Assembly (NCBI RefSeq): GCF_003323745.1
Contig: NZ_QOIL01000003.1
Coordinates: 310,001 to 374,000 of the forward strand
Source: Sphaerisporangium album
Lineage (GTDB): Bacteria; Actinomycetota; Actinomycetes; Streptosporangiales; Streptosporangiaceae
DNA length: 64,000 nt
Direction of reading: 5' to 3'
The position numbers and the translations under genes are program-made. Of the stretch, positions 27,184-35,782 are shown one piece after another. The number at the start of each line of letters is the position of its first letter. The stretch's first letter is position 1. The notes below the pieces were generated by a model. It did not search any database. It saw only the letters and a list, made by a program, of their open reading frames with translations, and was not told the DNA's origin.

Positions 27184-28187
27184 ACGCCGTACCGTTCCGG
27201 CTTGGGAGTCCGCGACAGGAGCAGCATCGCGGCCTCGCGGGGGGTCATTCCGTCGTGGACGACGCCGACCACCACCTCCGTGATGGGCATCTCGACGTCG
27301 TGCTTCCTGGCCAGGTCGAGAACCGACTCGCAGGACTTGACCCCCTCCGCCGTCTGCCTGGTGGCGGCGATGGTCTCGGCGAGGGTCATGCCCCTGCCCA
27401 GATTCTCACCGAAGGTACGGTTTCTCGACAACGGGGACGTGCAACTCGCGACGAGGTCGCCCATGCCGGCGAGCCCGGCGAAGGTGTGCGGGTCGGCCCC
27501 GAGCGCCGCGCCCAGCCGGGAGATCTCGGCGAGGCCGCGCGTCATCAGCGTGGCCCGGACGTTGTCGCCGAGCCCCATGCCCGCCGCCACGCCCACGGCG
27601 AGCGCGATCACGTTCTTCACCGCGCCGCCGAGCTCCACCCCGACGACGTCGGCGTTGGTGTAGGCGCGGAACCACGGCAGGTGGCAGGCCTCCTGCAGCC
27701 GCGCGGTGACCTTCTCGTCCACGCTGGCCACGACGGTGGCGGCCGGCTCGCGGCGGATCAGCTCGCCGACCAGGTTCGGCCCCGACACGACCGCGACCCG
27801 CTCCTCGGGGACGCCCGCGACCTCGCAGATCACCTCGCTCATGCGCTTGGAGGTGCGCAGCTCGATGCCCTTCATCAGGCTCACGAGCACGGCGTGGTCC
27901 GGGAGGTGCGGGCGCCAGGCCGCGAGGTTGCCGCGCAGGGTCTGGGAGGGGACGGCGAGGACGACGAAGTCGGCGCCCTCCATCGCCTCGGCGGGGTCGG
28001 TGGTGGCGCGCAGCGACGGGGGCAGGGCGACGCCGGGCAGGTACTCGGGGTTCTCGTGCCTGCGTGCGATGGCCTCCACCACCTCGGCGCGCCGTCCCCA
28101 GAGCGTCGTGGAGGTGCCGGCCTCCGCCAAGATCATCGCGAAGGTGGTCCCCCACGAACCGGTTCCGAAAACGACGGCCTTGGTCAT
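27180..28187 (-). CDS. gpsA: Glycerol-3-phosphate dehydrogenase (NAD(P)+)
   Basis: GpsA makes sn-glycerol-3-phosphate for phospholipids. The 335-residue protein has the N-terminal Rossmann motif [19 protein letters not shown], the conserved VSLMKGIEL, the catalytic lysine region [20 protein letters not shown] and a C-terminal helical domain with [13 protein letters not shown]. It lies 49 bases downstream of a PlsC-type acyltransferase that uses acylated glycerol-3-phosphate, so the two probably form a phospholipid operon. Confidence 0.96.
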   Translation of the reverse strand: MTKAVVFGTGSWGTTFAMILAEAGTSTTLWGRRAEVVEAIARRHENPEYLPGVALPPSLRATTDPAEAMEGADFVVLAVPSQTLRGNLAAWRPHLPDHAVLVSLMKGIELRTSKRMSEVICEVAGVPEERVAVVSGPNLVGELIRREPAATVVASVDEKVTARLQEACHLPWFRAYTNADVVGVELGGAVKNVIALAVGVAAGMGLGDNVRATLMTRGLAEISRLGAALGADPHTFAGLAGMGDLVASCTSPLSRNRTFGENLGRGMTLAETIAATRQTAEGVKSCESVLDLARKHDVEMPITEVVVGVVHDGMTPREAAMLLLSRTPKPERYGV

Positions 28188-28236
28188 CTACTCACCGTAC
28201 GCCCAGCTCGCGGCGCACCGGCGTCGGCGGACGGCA

Positions 28237-28956
28237 TCACCCGGCGCGGCTCTCGGACTCATCGAAGGGGGTGTCCGGCGCCTTCTCGCCGCGCAACTCG
28301 GCGAGAAGGCCGACGACCTCGGCCATGATGTCGGCCGTCGCGTCCTTCAGCACCTGGCCGCGCATCGGCAGGCCCTGGTACTTCGACAGGTCGACCGGCG
28401 GACCGGCGAGCACGCGGAAGGTCTTGCGGGGGAACAGCCGCGGCTTCTTCCCGCCGTACGGCAGCAGCTCCTGCGCGCCCCAGTGCGCGACGGGGATCAC
28501 CGGCGCGCCGGTGGCGAGCGCCAGGCGTGCCACGCCGGTCTTGAACGCCATCGGCCAGTAGTCGGGATCGCGGGTGATCGTCCCCTCGGGGTAGAAGATC
28601 ACGCACGAGCCCTCCCTGAGGGCCTCCTCGGCGTGCTTCAGCGAGCGCGCCGCGTCGGTGCTGCCGCGGAACACCGGGATCTGCCTGCACGCGCGCACGA
28701 TCTTGCCGATCACCGGGATGTCGAACACCCCGGACTTGGCCAGGTAGACCGGCCAGCGGCCGTTGTTGTACGTGAAGTGGGCGAGCAGCAGCGGGTCCGT
28801 CCACGACAGGTGGTTCGCCGCGATGATGACGCCGCCCGTGCGCGGCACGTTGGCGCGGCCGCGCCAGTCCCGCTTCGTGAAGAGCAGCAACACCGACTTG
28901 ACGATCACCGTGACGAGGGCTTCCCAGAAGATGGGCGGGCGTCCGGGGCGGCTCAA
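28237..28956 (-). CDS. 1-acyl-sn-glycerol-3-phosphate acyltransferase (PlsC-like)
   Basis: This 239-residue membrane-associated acyltransferase has the catalytic NHLSWTD (HX4D) box, the IPVFRGSTDAARS region, FYPEGTI (motif III) and APVIPVAHWG. It would add the second acyl chain to make phosphatidate. The start is probably TTG at 28956, because GGAGGAG lies five bases upstream; an in-frame ATG at 28986 would place that ribosome-binding site inside the gene. It is the first gene of the plsC-gpsA-PLP run and is divergent from cofC. Confidence 0.88.
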   Translation of the reverse strand: MSRPGRPPIFWEALVTVIVKSVLLLFTKRDWRGRANVPRTGGVIIAANHLSWTDPLLLAHFTYNNGRWPVYLAKSGVFDIPVIGKIVRACRQIPVFRGSTDAARSLKHAEEALREGSCVIFYPEGTITRDPDYWPMAFKTGVARLALATGAPVIPVAHWGAQELLPYGGKKPRLFPRKTFRVLAGPPVDLSKYQGLPMRGQVLKDATADIMAEVVGLLAELRGEKAPDTPFDESESRAG

Positions 28957-29034
28957 TTGACTCCTCCAGTCATGCCTGTGCGCCATCAGTCTCCCGGTTG
29001 GCTCCACGAGATGTCGAGGCGGAATGCTAAGGCT

Positions 29035-29733
29035 ATGCGTACGGCAGACGGTCGGCACAGTCACGACAGCGGACATGGCGCGGAACCTCACTGGACCATC
29101 GTGGTCCCGGTGAAGACGCTGATCGCCGCCAAGACACGCCTGGCGGCGCACGCGGGGCCCCACCGCGCGGCGCTCGCCGTGGCCATCGCCTGCGACACGG
29201 TGTCGGCCGCGCTGGCCTGCCCGGACGTCGCCCGCGTCATCGTCGTCACCGGCGACCCGGTGCCCGCCGAGGCCCTGGCCGCGATCGGCGCGCACGTCGT
29301 CGCCGATCCGGAGGCCGGGCTGAACGCGGCGCTGCGGGCCGGCGGCGCCGAGGCCGTGCGGCTGGCGCCCGGCGGACCGGTCGGCGCGCTCCAGGCGGAC
29401 CTGCCGGCGCTGCGTCCCGCGGAGCTGAGCGTGGCGCTCGCCTGCGCCGCCGACTTCGACCAGGCGTTCGTCCCCGACGCCGCCGAGATCGGCACGACCT
29501 TCTACGGGGTGCGGCCCGGCGTGCCGTTCCGGCCGCGGTTCGGCGGCGAGTCGCGGGCCAGGCACCTCGGGGGCGGCGCCAAGGAGCTGACGCCGGGCGG
29601 CATTCCCTCGGTGCGCCGCGACGTCGACACGCCGTCCGACCTGGAGGACGCGCTCGCCCTCGGCGTCGGCCGGTACACCGCCGAGGTGGTGACGACGATG
29701 AGGGGGTCCTCCGGATGGAGAACCCCCTCGTGA
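29035..29733 (+). CDS. cofC: 2-phospholactate/phosphoenolpyruvate guanylyltransferase (CofC/FbiD)
   Basis: This 232-residue protein matches the CofC/FbiD family, which transfers GMP to phosphoenolpyruvate or 2-phospholactate to start coenzyme F420 assembly. It shows WTIVVPVKTLIAAKTRLA at the N-terminus, VVTGDP, GPVGALQADLPALRPAEL and a C-terminal RRDVDTPSDLEDAL. The fbiA/fbiB partner genes are not in the window. The ATG at 29035 has only a weak AAGG upstream. Its position next to gpsA and ddl matches mycobacterial fbiD. Confidence 0.9.
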   Translation: MRTADGRHSHDSGHGAEPHWTIVVPVKTLIAAKTRLAAHAGPHRAALAVAIACDTVSAALACPDVARVIVVTGDPVPAEALAAIGAHVVADPEAGLNAALRAGGAEAVRLAPGGPVGALQADLPALRPAELSVALACAADFDQAFVPDAAEIGTTFYGVRPGVPFRPRFGGESRARHLGGGAKELTPGGIPSVRRDVDTPSDLEDALALGVGRYTAEVVTTMRGSSGWRTPS

Positions 29734-29772
29734 TCCCATGACGGCCCCGTGGCCGACCGGCCCTCGCCACGG

Positions 29773-31482
29773 TCAGTGGCCGGCGGCCTCACCCTCGCGG
29801 GCGTGCTTGGGCAGCAGGAAGGCGGCGAGGAACGTCAGCGCCAGCATGCCGTCCACGACCCAGAGGATCGTCTTCATCGCGTCGCTGAAGCCGGTCTTAC
29901 CCGCCTCGGCCCCGGCGGAGGCGAGCGCCTTCTGGACGGCCGCGCCCGCCTGCGGCGAGGTGACCGCGGCCCGGGTGTCGGCCTCCAGCCGGACGCAGGA
30001 GGCGGGCGCCACGGCCGGGTCCTTGGCGACCGCGCGGTCGTGGCCGCAGGCGCGCAGGCCCTCGACGACCCGGTCCTGCGCCGGGCCGGTGACCTGGACG
30101 GCCGCCAGCTCCGCGCGCAGCCTGGGCGTGACGTCGTCGGCGGCCGCGGCCACGCTCGTGCCGAGCATGCCGAAGAACAGCGTGCCGAGCAGCGCCACGC
30201 CGAAGGCGCTGCCGAGCTGCTGGACGGCGGTCAGGCTGCCCGAGGCCGAGCCGTTCTCGTGAGGCTCGACGCCGGCGAGCACGATGTCGAAGAAGGGCGC
30301 CATGAGCAGGCCCATGCCGGCACCGGTCACGAGCAGCGCGGGGCTGAGCTGCCAGGGGTTCACGCCGATGCCGGCGACGTTCAGCGTGAGGATCACGGCC
30401 AGCACGCCGAGCGCCATGAGCAGCGTGCCGCCGTGCAGGAGCTTGCGCCCGAACTTCTGCAGGGGCTGGGCCAGGAGGAAGCCGACGACCATGCCGATCG
30501 ACCACGGCACCATCGACATGCCGGCCTTCAGCGGCGAGTAGCCGAGCCCGATCTGCACGTAGAGGTTGAAGACCAGCGAGAAGCCGACCATGCCGGAGAA
30601 GAAGACCAGGCCGGTGACCAGGCCCCCGGTGAACGCCCGCTTGCGGAACAGGCTGGGCACGACCAGCGGGTCACCGCCCCTGGCGTTCTTGCGGCCCTCG
30701 AACCAGCCGAAGCCCACGAAGACCAGCACCGCGGCGGCGATCATCAGGAATGACCACAGCGGCCAGTCGTGCTCGCGGCCCTGGACCAGCGGGAAGATGA
30801 TCAGGAAGCCGGCCAGCGAGGCGAGAACGACACCGGGGACGTCGAGCTTCAGCGGGTGCGGGGAGCGCGACTCGGGCAGGAACCGCATCCCGGCGAGGAC
30901 GGCGGCGAGGCCGAGGGGGATGTTGATCAGGAAGATCATGCGCCAGCCGGTGCCGAAGAAGTCCGCGTCCACCAGCCATCCGGCCAGGATGGGACCGGCG
31001 ACGGTGGACAGGCCCATGATCGGCCCGAACAGGCCGAACGCCTTCTGCATCTCCTTCGGCGGGAACATCTCCTTGATCATGCCGAGTCCCTGCGGCAGCA
31101 TCACCGCGCCGAAAAGGCCCTGCACCACGCGGGCGGCGATCAGTATCTCGGGCCCCTGCGCGACGGCGCACAGCAGCGAGCCGGCGGTGAAGCCCACGGC
31201 GCCGATGACGAACATCTTCTTACGCCCGAAGATGTCGCCCAACCGGCCGCCCGTGATGAGGCCCACGGCCATCGACAGGGTGTAGGCGGCGCCGAGCCAC
31301 TGGATGACGGCGGCGCTTCCGCCCAGCTCCGCGCGGATCGCGGGCGAGGCGATGTTGGTGACCATCGCGTCCAGCAGGTCCATGATCTCGGCGGCCAGGA
31401 TCACGAAGAGCGCGGCCCAGCGCCATCGATAGGGCGTCACCTCGGACGGCGACTCTTTCAGGGGGGTTTCGATCGATGTCAT
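29773..31482 (-). CDS. MFS exporter, DHA2 (EmrB/QacA) family
   Basis: This 569-residue inner-membrane protein has about 14 helices and DHA2 landmarks: MDLLDAMVTNIASPAIRAEL (helix 1), GGRLGDIFGRKKMFV (loop 2-3) and GPILAGWLVD. A periplasmic loop of about 80 residues near the C-terminus holds two cysteines (RACGHDRAV and PASCVRLEAD). It probably exports drugs or toxic metabolites. The ATG at 31482 follows GGAGGA. It is divergent from a TetR gene, and a clear palindromic operator lies just upstream, so it is most likely repressed by that TetR. Confidence 0.92.
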   Translation of the reverse strand: MTSIETPLKESPSEVTPYRWRWAALFVILAAEIMDLLDAMVTNIASPAIRAELGGSAAVIQWLGAAYTLSMAVGLITGGRLGDIFGRKKMFVIGAVGFTAGSLLCAVAQGPEILIAARVVQGLFGAVMLPQGLGMIKEMFPPKEMQKAFGLFGPIMGLSTVAGPILAGWLVDADFFGTGWRMIFLINIPLGLAAVLAGMRFLPESRSPHPLKLDVPGVVLASLAGFLIIFPLVQGREHDWPLWSFLMIAAAVLVFVGFGWFEGRKNARGGDPLVVPSLFRKRAFTGGLVTGLVFFSGMVGFSLVFNLYVQIGLGYSPLKAGMSMVPWSIGMVVGFLLAQPLQKFGRKLLHGGTLLMALGVLAVILTLNVAGIGVNPWQLSPALLVTGAGMGLLMAPFFDIVLAGVEPHENGSASGSLTAVQQLGSAFGVALLGTLFFGMLGTSVAAAADDVTPRLRAELAAVQVTGPAQDRVVEGLRACGHDRAVAKDPAVAPASCVRLEADTRAAVTSPQAGAAVQKALASAGAEAGKTGFSDAMKTILWVVDGMLALTFLAAFLLPKHAREGEAAGH

Positions 31483-31513
31483 TCGGGTTCCTCCGCCCGC
31501 CCACCCCGGGGCA

Positions 31514-31559
31514 GAACAGTGTTCAGTAAATACGAGCGCTGTTCTATCATTGAACAGCG
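31514..31559. promoter_or_regulatory. Candidate TetR operators upstream of the MFS exporter
   Basis: A perfect 8-7-8 inverted repeat, CGCTGTTC then seven bases then GAACAGCG, spans 31537-31559. A second palindrome, GAACAGTGTTC, lies at 31514-31524 with the same GAACA/TGTTC core. TTCAAT and TATTTA on the minus strand may be promoter hexamers overlapping the first palindrome. Confidence 0.65.
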
Positions 31560-31583
31560 TTCGCCGCACAGTGCGGTGTTCTT

Positions 31584-31622
31584 AAGATATATCGCAAGGC
31601 TTGGCAAGACAAGATATATCGC
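31584..31622. repeat. Duplicated AAGATATATCGC element
   Basis: AAGATATATCGC occurs at 31584-31595 and 31611-31622, each containing the palindrome GATATATC. CAAGGCTTG lies between them. The AT-rich pair stands out in this GC-rich DNA and sits about 100 bases upstream of the TetR gene, suggesting protein-binding sites. Confidence 0.55.
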
Positions 31623-31718
31623 GAAACAGAGTGGTGTTCTGCTCGGACGAGCGGTGTTCTCCGTGCGCACTACACTGGCCGGAAGCCACGCGAGGACGCC
31701 TGAAGGCGGGGTGTACGC

Positions 31719-32468
31719 ATGACCGGACCGGAGCGCGACGACGCCGTGCCCGCGCCCCCATGGGAGCGGTCACGCAGGCGTCCGGCGCAGGTCCGCGTCC
31801 CCCTGACGCGCAAGCGCGTCGTCGACGCCGCCTTCGCCGTGCTCGACCGCGAGGGGTACGACCGGCTGAGCATGCGCCAGGTCGCCGGCGAACTCGGCGT
31901 CGCCGTCTCGGCGCTCTACGCGCACGTGGCCGGCAAGGACGACCTGTTCCGGCTCATGTACATGCGCCTGTTCGACCACTGGGAGCCGCCCGAGCCGGAT
32001 CCGGAGCGGTGGCAGGAGCAGGTCAAGGACTTCGCCCGGCGCGGCCGCGGCCTCCTGCTGGAACATCGCGACATGGCGCGCATCTCCATGGCGCAGATCC
32101 CCTTCACCCCCGAGCTGCTGCCGAAGATCGAGCGCATGCTGAGCCTGTTCCGCGGCGCCGGGCTCCCCGACCACGTCGCGGCGGCCGCGGGCGACATGAT
32201 CTCCACCTTCATCGAAGGGTTCGCCTACGCCGAGTCCATGTGGGAGGAGCGCCTCCGCGGCACCGAGGCGGCCTCCTGGGAGCAGATGCGCGAGACGATC
32301 ACGGGGTACTTCGACGCGCTGCCGCCCGAGCGGTTCCCCCACCTGCTGGCCCTGTCGGGGCTGATGTTCGAGGAGACGAACGACGAGCGCTTCGACGTCG
32401 GCCTCGACATCATCGTCCGCGGCCTGGCCTCCTACATCGAGCCCACGGACATCAAGCCGGACTCCTGA
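31719..32468 (+). CDS. TetR-family transcriptional regulator
   Basis: This 249-residue regulator has an N-terminal helix-turn-helix (about residues 30-77, LSMRQVAGELGVAVSALYAH) and a C-terminal ligand domain of the TetR_C type with GLIFEE-like ending (SGLMFEETNDERFDVGLDI). It is divergent from the DHA2 exporter, and palindromes with TetR-operator geometry fill the shared region. I infer a classic ligand-released repressor of the exporter. TACACT at 31671-31676 may be its -10 element. The inducer is unknown. Confidence 0.92.
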   Translation: MTGPERDDAVPAPPWERSRRRPAQVRVPLTRKRVVDAAFAVLDREGYDRLSMRQVAGELGVAVSALYAHVAGKDDLFRLMYMRLFDHWEPPEPDPERWQEQVKDFARRGRGLLLEHRDMARISMAQIPFTPELLPKIERMLSLFRGAGLPDHVAAAAGDMISTFIEGFAYAESMWEERLRGTEAASWEQMRETITGYFDALPPERFPHLLALSGLMFEETNDERFDVGLDIIVRGLASYIEPTDIKPDS

Positions 32469-32536
32469 GCGGACGACGCGTTCCCCCGGTCACGACCCCC
32501 GCGCCGGTCCAAGCGCGCCGCTGTAGACTGGCGCGC

Positions 32537-32740
32537 GTGCAGGCGACGGTGCGGAGCTTCGACCAGGAGACCCGGTCGGGGTCGGTCTTCCTCGACGACG
32601 GCACCGAGCTGCCGTTCGACGCCCCCGCCTTCGACGCCGGCCCCCTGCGCCTGCTGCGCTCGGGCCAGCGCGTGAACATCCGCGTCGAGGACGCCGTCAT
32701 CACCGCGATCACCCTGTCCACGTTCCCGCTGCCGGGTTAG
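32537..32740 (+). CDS. Small cold-shock-like protein, probably leaderless
   Basis: This 67-residue protein begins VQATVRSFDQETRSGSVFLD and has the size and opening pattern of a cold-shock (OB-fold) protein. The RNP1 motif is poorly conserved, so RNA binding is inferred only. The GTG at 32537 comes seven bases after TAGACT (32524-32529), an excellent -10 hexamer, and there is no Shine-Dalgarno, which fits a leaderless mRNA. It lies between the TetR gene and the convergent HU gene. Confidence 0.7.
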   Translation: MQATVRSFDQETRSGSVFLDDGTELPFDAPAFDAGPLRLLRSGQRVNIRVEDAVITAITLSTFPLPG

Positions 32741-32858
32741 CGCGCCCGCCCCGGCGGACGCACAGGCCCGCAGACGCACCGGCCCGCAGACGCAGGCCCG
32801 GGAGAAACCGGCCGCTCGCACGCGGCCGGGACACCCGCCGCCGGACACGCCCGGACAT

Positions 32859-32896
32859 ACGGACGCCCGGGGCCTTGCCGGGCCCCGGGCGTCCGT
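32859..32896. terminator. Very strong terminator between convergent genes
   Basis: A perfect 16-bp stem (ACGGACGCCCGGGGCC at 32859-32874 and its complement at 32881-32896) closes a 6-base loop. It lies 19 bases after the HU stop codon and can serve both converging genes. Confidence 0.8.
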
Positions 32897-32915
32897 GATC
32901 GTCCTCAGACGGTCG

Positions 32916-33215
32916 TCACTTCTTCTTGGCGGCCTTCTTGCCGGCCGCGTTGACCTGTTCCTTGAAGTCGGCGCCGGCCCTGAACTTGGGGCCCCAGCTC
33001 TCGGAAACCTTGATGGGCTCGCCGGTCGAAGGGTTCCTTGCCTGGCGGGCGGGCTTGTGAGCCATCTCGAACGCACCGAAACCGGTGATCGAGACCTTCT
33101 CCCCGTTCGCGACAGCGTGCTGGATCGCCTCGATTATCGCGTTCACGGCCTCGGTGGCCGTCTTCCTGTCGCCGACCCGATCAGCGATCGCGTCCACGAG
33201 TTCTCGCTTGTTCAT
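32916..33215 (-). CDS. hup: HU-type nucleoid protein (short form)
   Basis: This 99-residue HU begins MNKRELVDAIADRVGDRKTA and has the DNA-intercalating arm region ARQARNPSTGEPIKVSE. At the equivalent hup-leuD locus of Streptomyces (hupS) and Mycobacterium (hupB), HU carries a long Lys/Ala/Pro-rich C-terminal tail. Here the protein stops after only KKAAKKK. The tail is absent, and no Lys/Ala-rich remnant follows the stop codon. GGGGGA lies about ten bases before the ATG. A strong terminator follows. Confidence 0.94.
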   Translation of the reverse strand: MNKRELVDAIADRVGDRKTATEAVNAIIEAIQHAVANGEKVSITGFGAFEMAHKPARQARNPSTGEPIKVSESWGPKFRAGADFKEQVNAAGKKAAKKK

Positions 33216-33381
33216 CTCGGTTGTTCCCCCTGATTACCGCTGTCTGAGGATGAGCGCCGGGGCCGACGGCCCGCGGCCGATCTCACCCGGTGTGGCCAAG
33301 CGCGGGGTTCCGGCACGCGCCCACCAGTCAGCGGTCAGAAACCCCTTACCCGCTTGAAATTAAGGTACACAGGGCCAGGAC

Positions 33382-33687
33382 TCAATCACATCCGGCGATG
33401 TTTCGACTACCGGGCGTGTCGGATCCGGCTTCCAGAGCGGCCAGGAAGTCGTCCAGGCGGGCGCCCGCGTGATCGAGGTCACGCTTGGCGAGATCGCATA
33501 TCGCCACGAAACGGCGCGCGACGCGCTGTTTCTCGTCAGGGGGAAGCCGTGCGGCGGCGACGCGACGGTAGGCGTCGCGCAGCCGCCGCGCCAAACTGTC
33601 CTCGCGGCTCTCGGCCTGCGAGGCTCTCGCGGGCGGCCCGGAGGTCCCGGGCGGCGCGGCATCTGTCAAACGGTCGTCGGCAGCCAT
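33382..33687 (-). CDS. Small conserved hypothetical protein (101 aa)
   Basis: This 101-residue protein is mainly helical and charged ([20 protein letters not shown], then [20 protein letters not shown]) after a Pro/Ala-rich N-terminus. I do not know its function. The ATG at 33687 lies within the last 22 bases of leuD, so it is probably translated from the leuCD mRNA. The position between leuD and hup suggests an actinobacterial accessory gene, but I cannot name a family. Confidence 0.65.
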   Translation of the reverse strand: MAADDRLTDAAPPGTSGPPARASQAESREDSLARRLRDAYRRVAAARLPPDEKQRVARRFVAICDLAKRDLDHAGARLDDFLAALEAGSDTPGSRNIAGCD

Positions 33688-34253
33688 GGCTGCCGTCCAT
33701 TCTCGTACTCCGTTATGTCATCCGCGTGCGTCAGGGTCAGGCCGATGTCGTCGAGTCCTTCGAGCAGGCGCCAGCGCGTGTAGTCGTCGATCTCGAACCC
33801 GGCGGTCTCGCCGCCCCAGCGGACCTGGCGTTCGACCAGGTCGACGGTCACTTCGGTGGACGGGTCGGCCTCGACGGCGCTCTGCAGCGCCTCGACCTTC
33901 TCGGCGGGCAGGACGACCGGCAGCAGCCCCATCTTCGTGGAGTTGTTGCGGAAGATGTCGCCGAAGCGCGCCGCGATGACGGCGCGGAAGCCGTACTGCT
34001 GGAGCGCCCAGACGGCGTGCTCGCGTGAGGAGCCGGTGCCGAAGTCGGGCCCGGAGACGAGGATCGAGGCGCCCGCGTAGGCGGGGTCGTTGAGGACGAA
34101 CTCCGGGTCCTCGCGCCAGGCGGCGAACAGGCCCCTCTCGAAGCCGGTGCGGCTGACCTGCTTGAGCCAGACGGCCGGGATGATCTGGTCGGTGTCCACG
34201 TTGCTGCGGCGCAGCGGCACGGCCCGGCCGGTGTGGGTGGTGAAGGCTTCCAT
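33666..34253 (-). CDS. leuD: 3-isopropylmalate dehydratase small subunit
   Basis: LeuD is the swivel-domain subunit that, with LeuC, isomerises 2- to 3-isopropylmalate in leucine synthesis. The 195-residue protein has [36 protein letters not shown] and [25 protein letters not shown] precedes the ATG. It begins 13 bases after the leuC stop, forming the usual leuCD operon. LeuD may also serve the citramalate route, since a cimA-type gene lies 13 kb away. Confidence 0.96.
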   Translation of the reverse strand: MEAFTTHTGRAVPLRRSNVDTDQIIPAVWLKQVSRTGFERGLFAAWREDPEFVLNDPAYAGASILVSGPDFGTGSSREHAVWALQQYGFRAVIAARFGDIFRNNSTKMGLLPVVLPAEKVEALQSAVEADPSTEVTVDLVERQVRWGGETAGFEIDDYTRWRLLEGLDDIGLTLTHADDITEYENGRQPWLPTTV

Positions 34254-34266
34254 CTGTCCAGGCTCC

Positions 34267-35643
34267 TTACAGGTCGGCGGGCGCGGTGAGACGGCCGGTC
34301 ACGGCGGTGGCGGCGGCGACCGCCGGGGACACGAGGTGCGTGCGCCCGCCCTTGCCCTGGCGGCCCTCGAAGTTGCGGTTGGAGGTGGAGGCGCTGCGCT
34401 CGCCCGGCGCGAGGGTGTCGGGGTTCATGCCGAGGCACATCGAGCAGCCGGCCTGGCGCCACTCCGCGCCCGCGGCCTGGAACACCTCGTGCAGCCCCTC
34501 TGCCTCGGCCTCGGCCTTGACCTGCATGGACCCGGGGACGATCAGCGTGCGCGTGGTGACCTTACGGCCGCGCAGGATGTCGGCGGCGGCGCGCAGGTCC
34601 TCCAGCCGGCCGTTGGTGCAGGAGCCGACGAAGACGGTGTCGACCTCGATCTCGCTCAGCGGCGTGCCGGGCCGCAGGGCCATGTAGTCGAGGGCGCGGC
34701 GGGCGGCGGCCGTGTCGGAGGTCTCCTCCGGCGCGGGGATCGCGGTGTTCAGCGGCGCGCCCTGCCCCGGGTTGGTGCCCCAGGTGACGAACGGCGACAG
34801 CGCCGAGGCGTCGATCTCGACGACCGTGTCGAAGACGGCGTCGTCGTCGGTGCGCAGGGACTTCCAGTACTCGACGGCGGCGTCCCACGCCTCGCCGGTC
34901 GGCGCGTGCGGCCGGCCCCTGAGGTAGGCGAAGGTGGTCTCGTCCGGGGCGATCATGCCCGCCCGGGCGCCCGCCTCGATGGACATGTTGCACACCGTCA
35001 TGCGGCCCTCCATGGAGAGCTTGCGGACGGCCTCGCCGCGGTACTCGATGATGTGGCCCTGGCCGCCGCCGGTGCCGATCTTGGCGATGATGGCGAGGAT
35101 CAGGTCCTTGGCGGTGACGCCGAACGGCAGCTCGCCCGAGACCTCGATGGCCATCGTCTTCGGCCGGTAGGCGGGCAGCGTCTGGGTGGCGAGCACGTGC
35201 TCGACCTCGGAGGTGCCGATGCCGAACGCGATGCCGCCGAACGCTCCATGGGTGGAGGTGTGCGAGTCGCCGCAGACGATGGTCATGCCCGGCTGGGTCA
35301 GGCCGAACTGCGGGCCGATGATGTGCACCACACCCTGCCCCGCGTCGCCCATGGGGTGCAGGCGGACGCCGAACTCGGCGGCGTTCTTGCGCAGGGTCTC
35401 GACCTGGGCCTTGGACACGGGGTCGGCGATGGGGCCGAGGACGGTCGGCACGTTGTGGTCCTCGGTGGCGATGGTCAGCTCGGGACGGCGCACCTTGCGC
35501 CCCGCCATGCGCAGGCCGTCGAACGCCTGCGGGCTCGTCACCTCGTGGATGAGGTGGAGGTCGATGTAGAGCAGGTCCGGCTCGCCGTCGGCACGCCGGA
35601 CGACGTGCCGCTCCCATACCTTTTCGGCCAGTGTGCGACCCAT
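34267..35643 (-). CDS. leuC: 3-isopropylmalate dehydratase large subunit
   Basis: LeuC carries the [4Fe-4S] cluster of isopropylmalate isomerase. The 458-residue protein begins [20 protein letters not shown] and has the catalytic [13 protein letters not shown]. Cluster cysteines lie in [13 protein letters not shown] and [17 protein letters not shown] lies upstream of the ATG. It is divergent from the IclR regulator NdgR, which in Streptomyces activates leuCD, and a 139-base control region separates the two starts. Confidence 0.97.
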   Translation of the reverse strand: MGRTLAEKVWERHVVRRADGEPDLLYIDLHLIHEVTSPQAFDGLRMAGRKVRRPELTIATEDHNVPTVLGPIADPVSKAQVETLRKNAAEFGVRLHPMGDAGQGVVHIIGPQFGLTQPGMTIVCGDSHTSTHGAFGGIAFGIGTSEVEHVLATQTLPAYRPKTMAIEVSGELPFGVTAKDLILAIIAKIGTGGGQGHIIEYRGEAVRKLSMEGRMTVCNMSIEAGARAGMIAPDETTFAYLRGRPHAPTGEAWDAAVEYWKSLRTDDDAVFDTVVEIDASALSPFVTWGTNPGQGAPLNTAIPAPEETSDTAAARRALDYMALRPGTPLSEIEVDTVFVGSCTNGRLEDLRAAADILRGRKVTTRTLIVPGSMQVKAEAEAEGLHEVFQAAGAEWRQAGCSMCLGMNPDTLAPGERSASTSNRNFEGRQGKGGRTHLVSPAVAAATAVTGRLTAPADL

Positions 35644-35747
35644 GTCGTGAACGCCTCCTTGCGTTTCAGGCCCCCGGCACGTCTCAGAAAATAAGACGGA
35701 AATTTCGGGATATGGACAGCCTATCTATCGTTCGCGTAGATCCCCAG

Positions 35748-35782
35748 TTGCATCTCGTATGGCGAGACGGCAGTATCGGGGT
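35748..35782 (+). promoter_or_regulatory. ndgR promoter with operator-like palindrome in the spacer
   Basis: TTGCAT (35748-35753), a 17-base spacer and CAGTAT (35771-35776) place the start point at about the ATG at 35783, so the mRNA looks leaderless. The inverted repeat TCTCG-TATGG-CGAGA (35753-35767) fills the spacer, as expected for autoregulation. A second repeat, ATCTA with TAGAT, spans 35723-35741 towards leuC. Confidence 0.5.

Noticed and set aside
28237-29739. A 500-codon minus-strand frame containing the PlsC-like gene
   Set aside because: Only the last 239 codons are acyltransferase. The first half is antisense to cofC, and a ribosome-binding site precedes the internal TTG at 28956.
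31584-31622. The AAGATATATCGC pair as a mini CRISPR or transposon end
   Set aside because: There are only two copies with a single 15-base spacer, no target-site duplication and no cas or transposase gene nearby.
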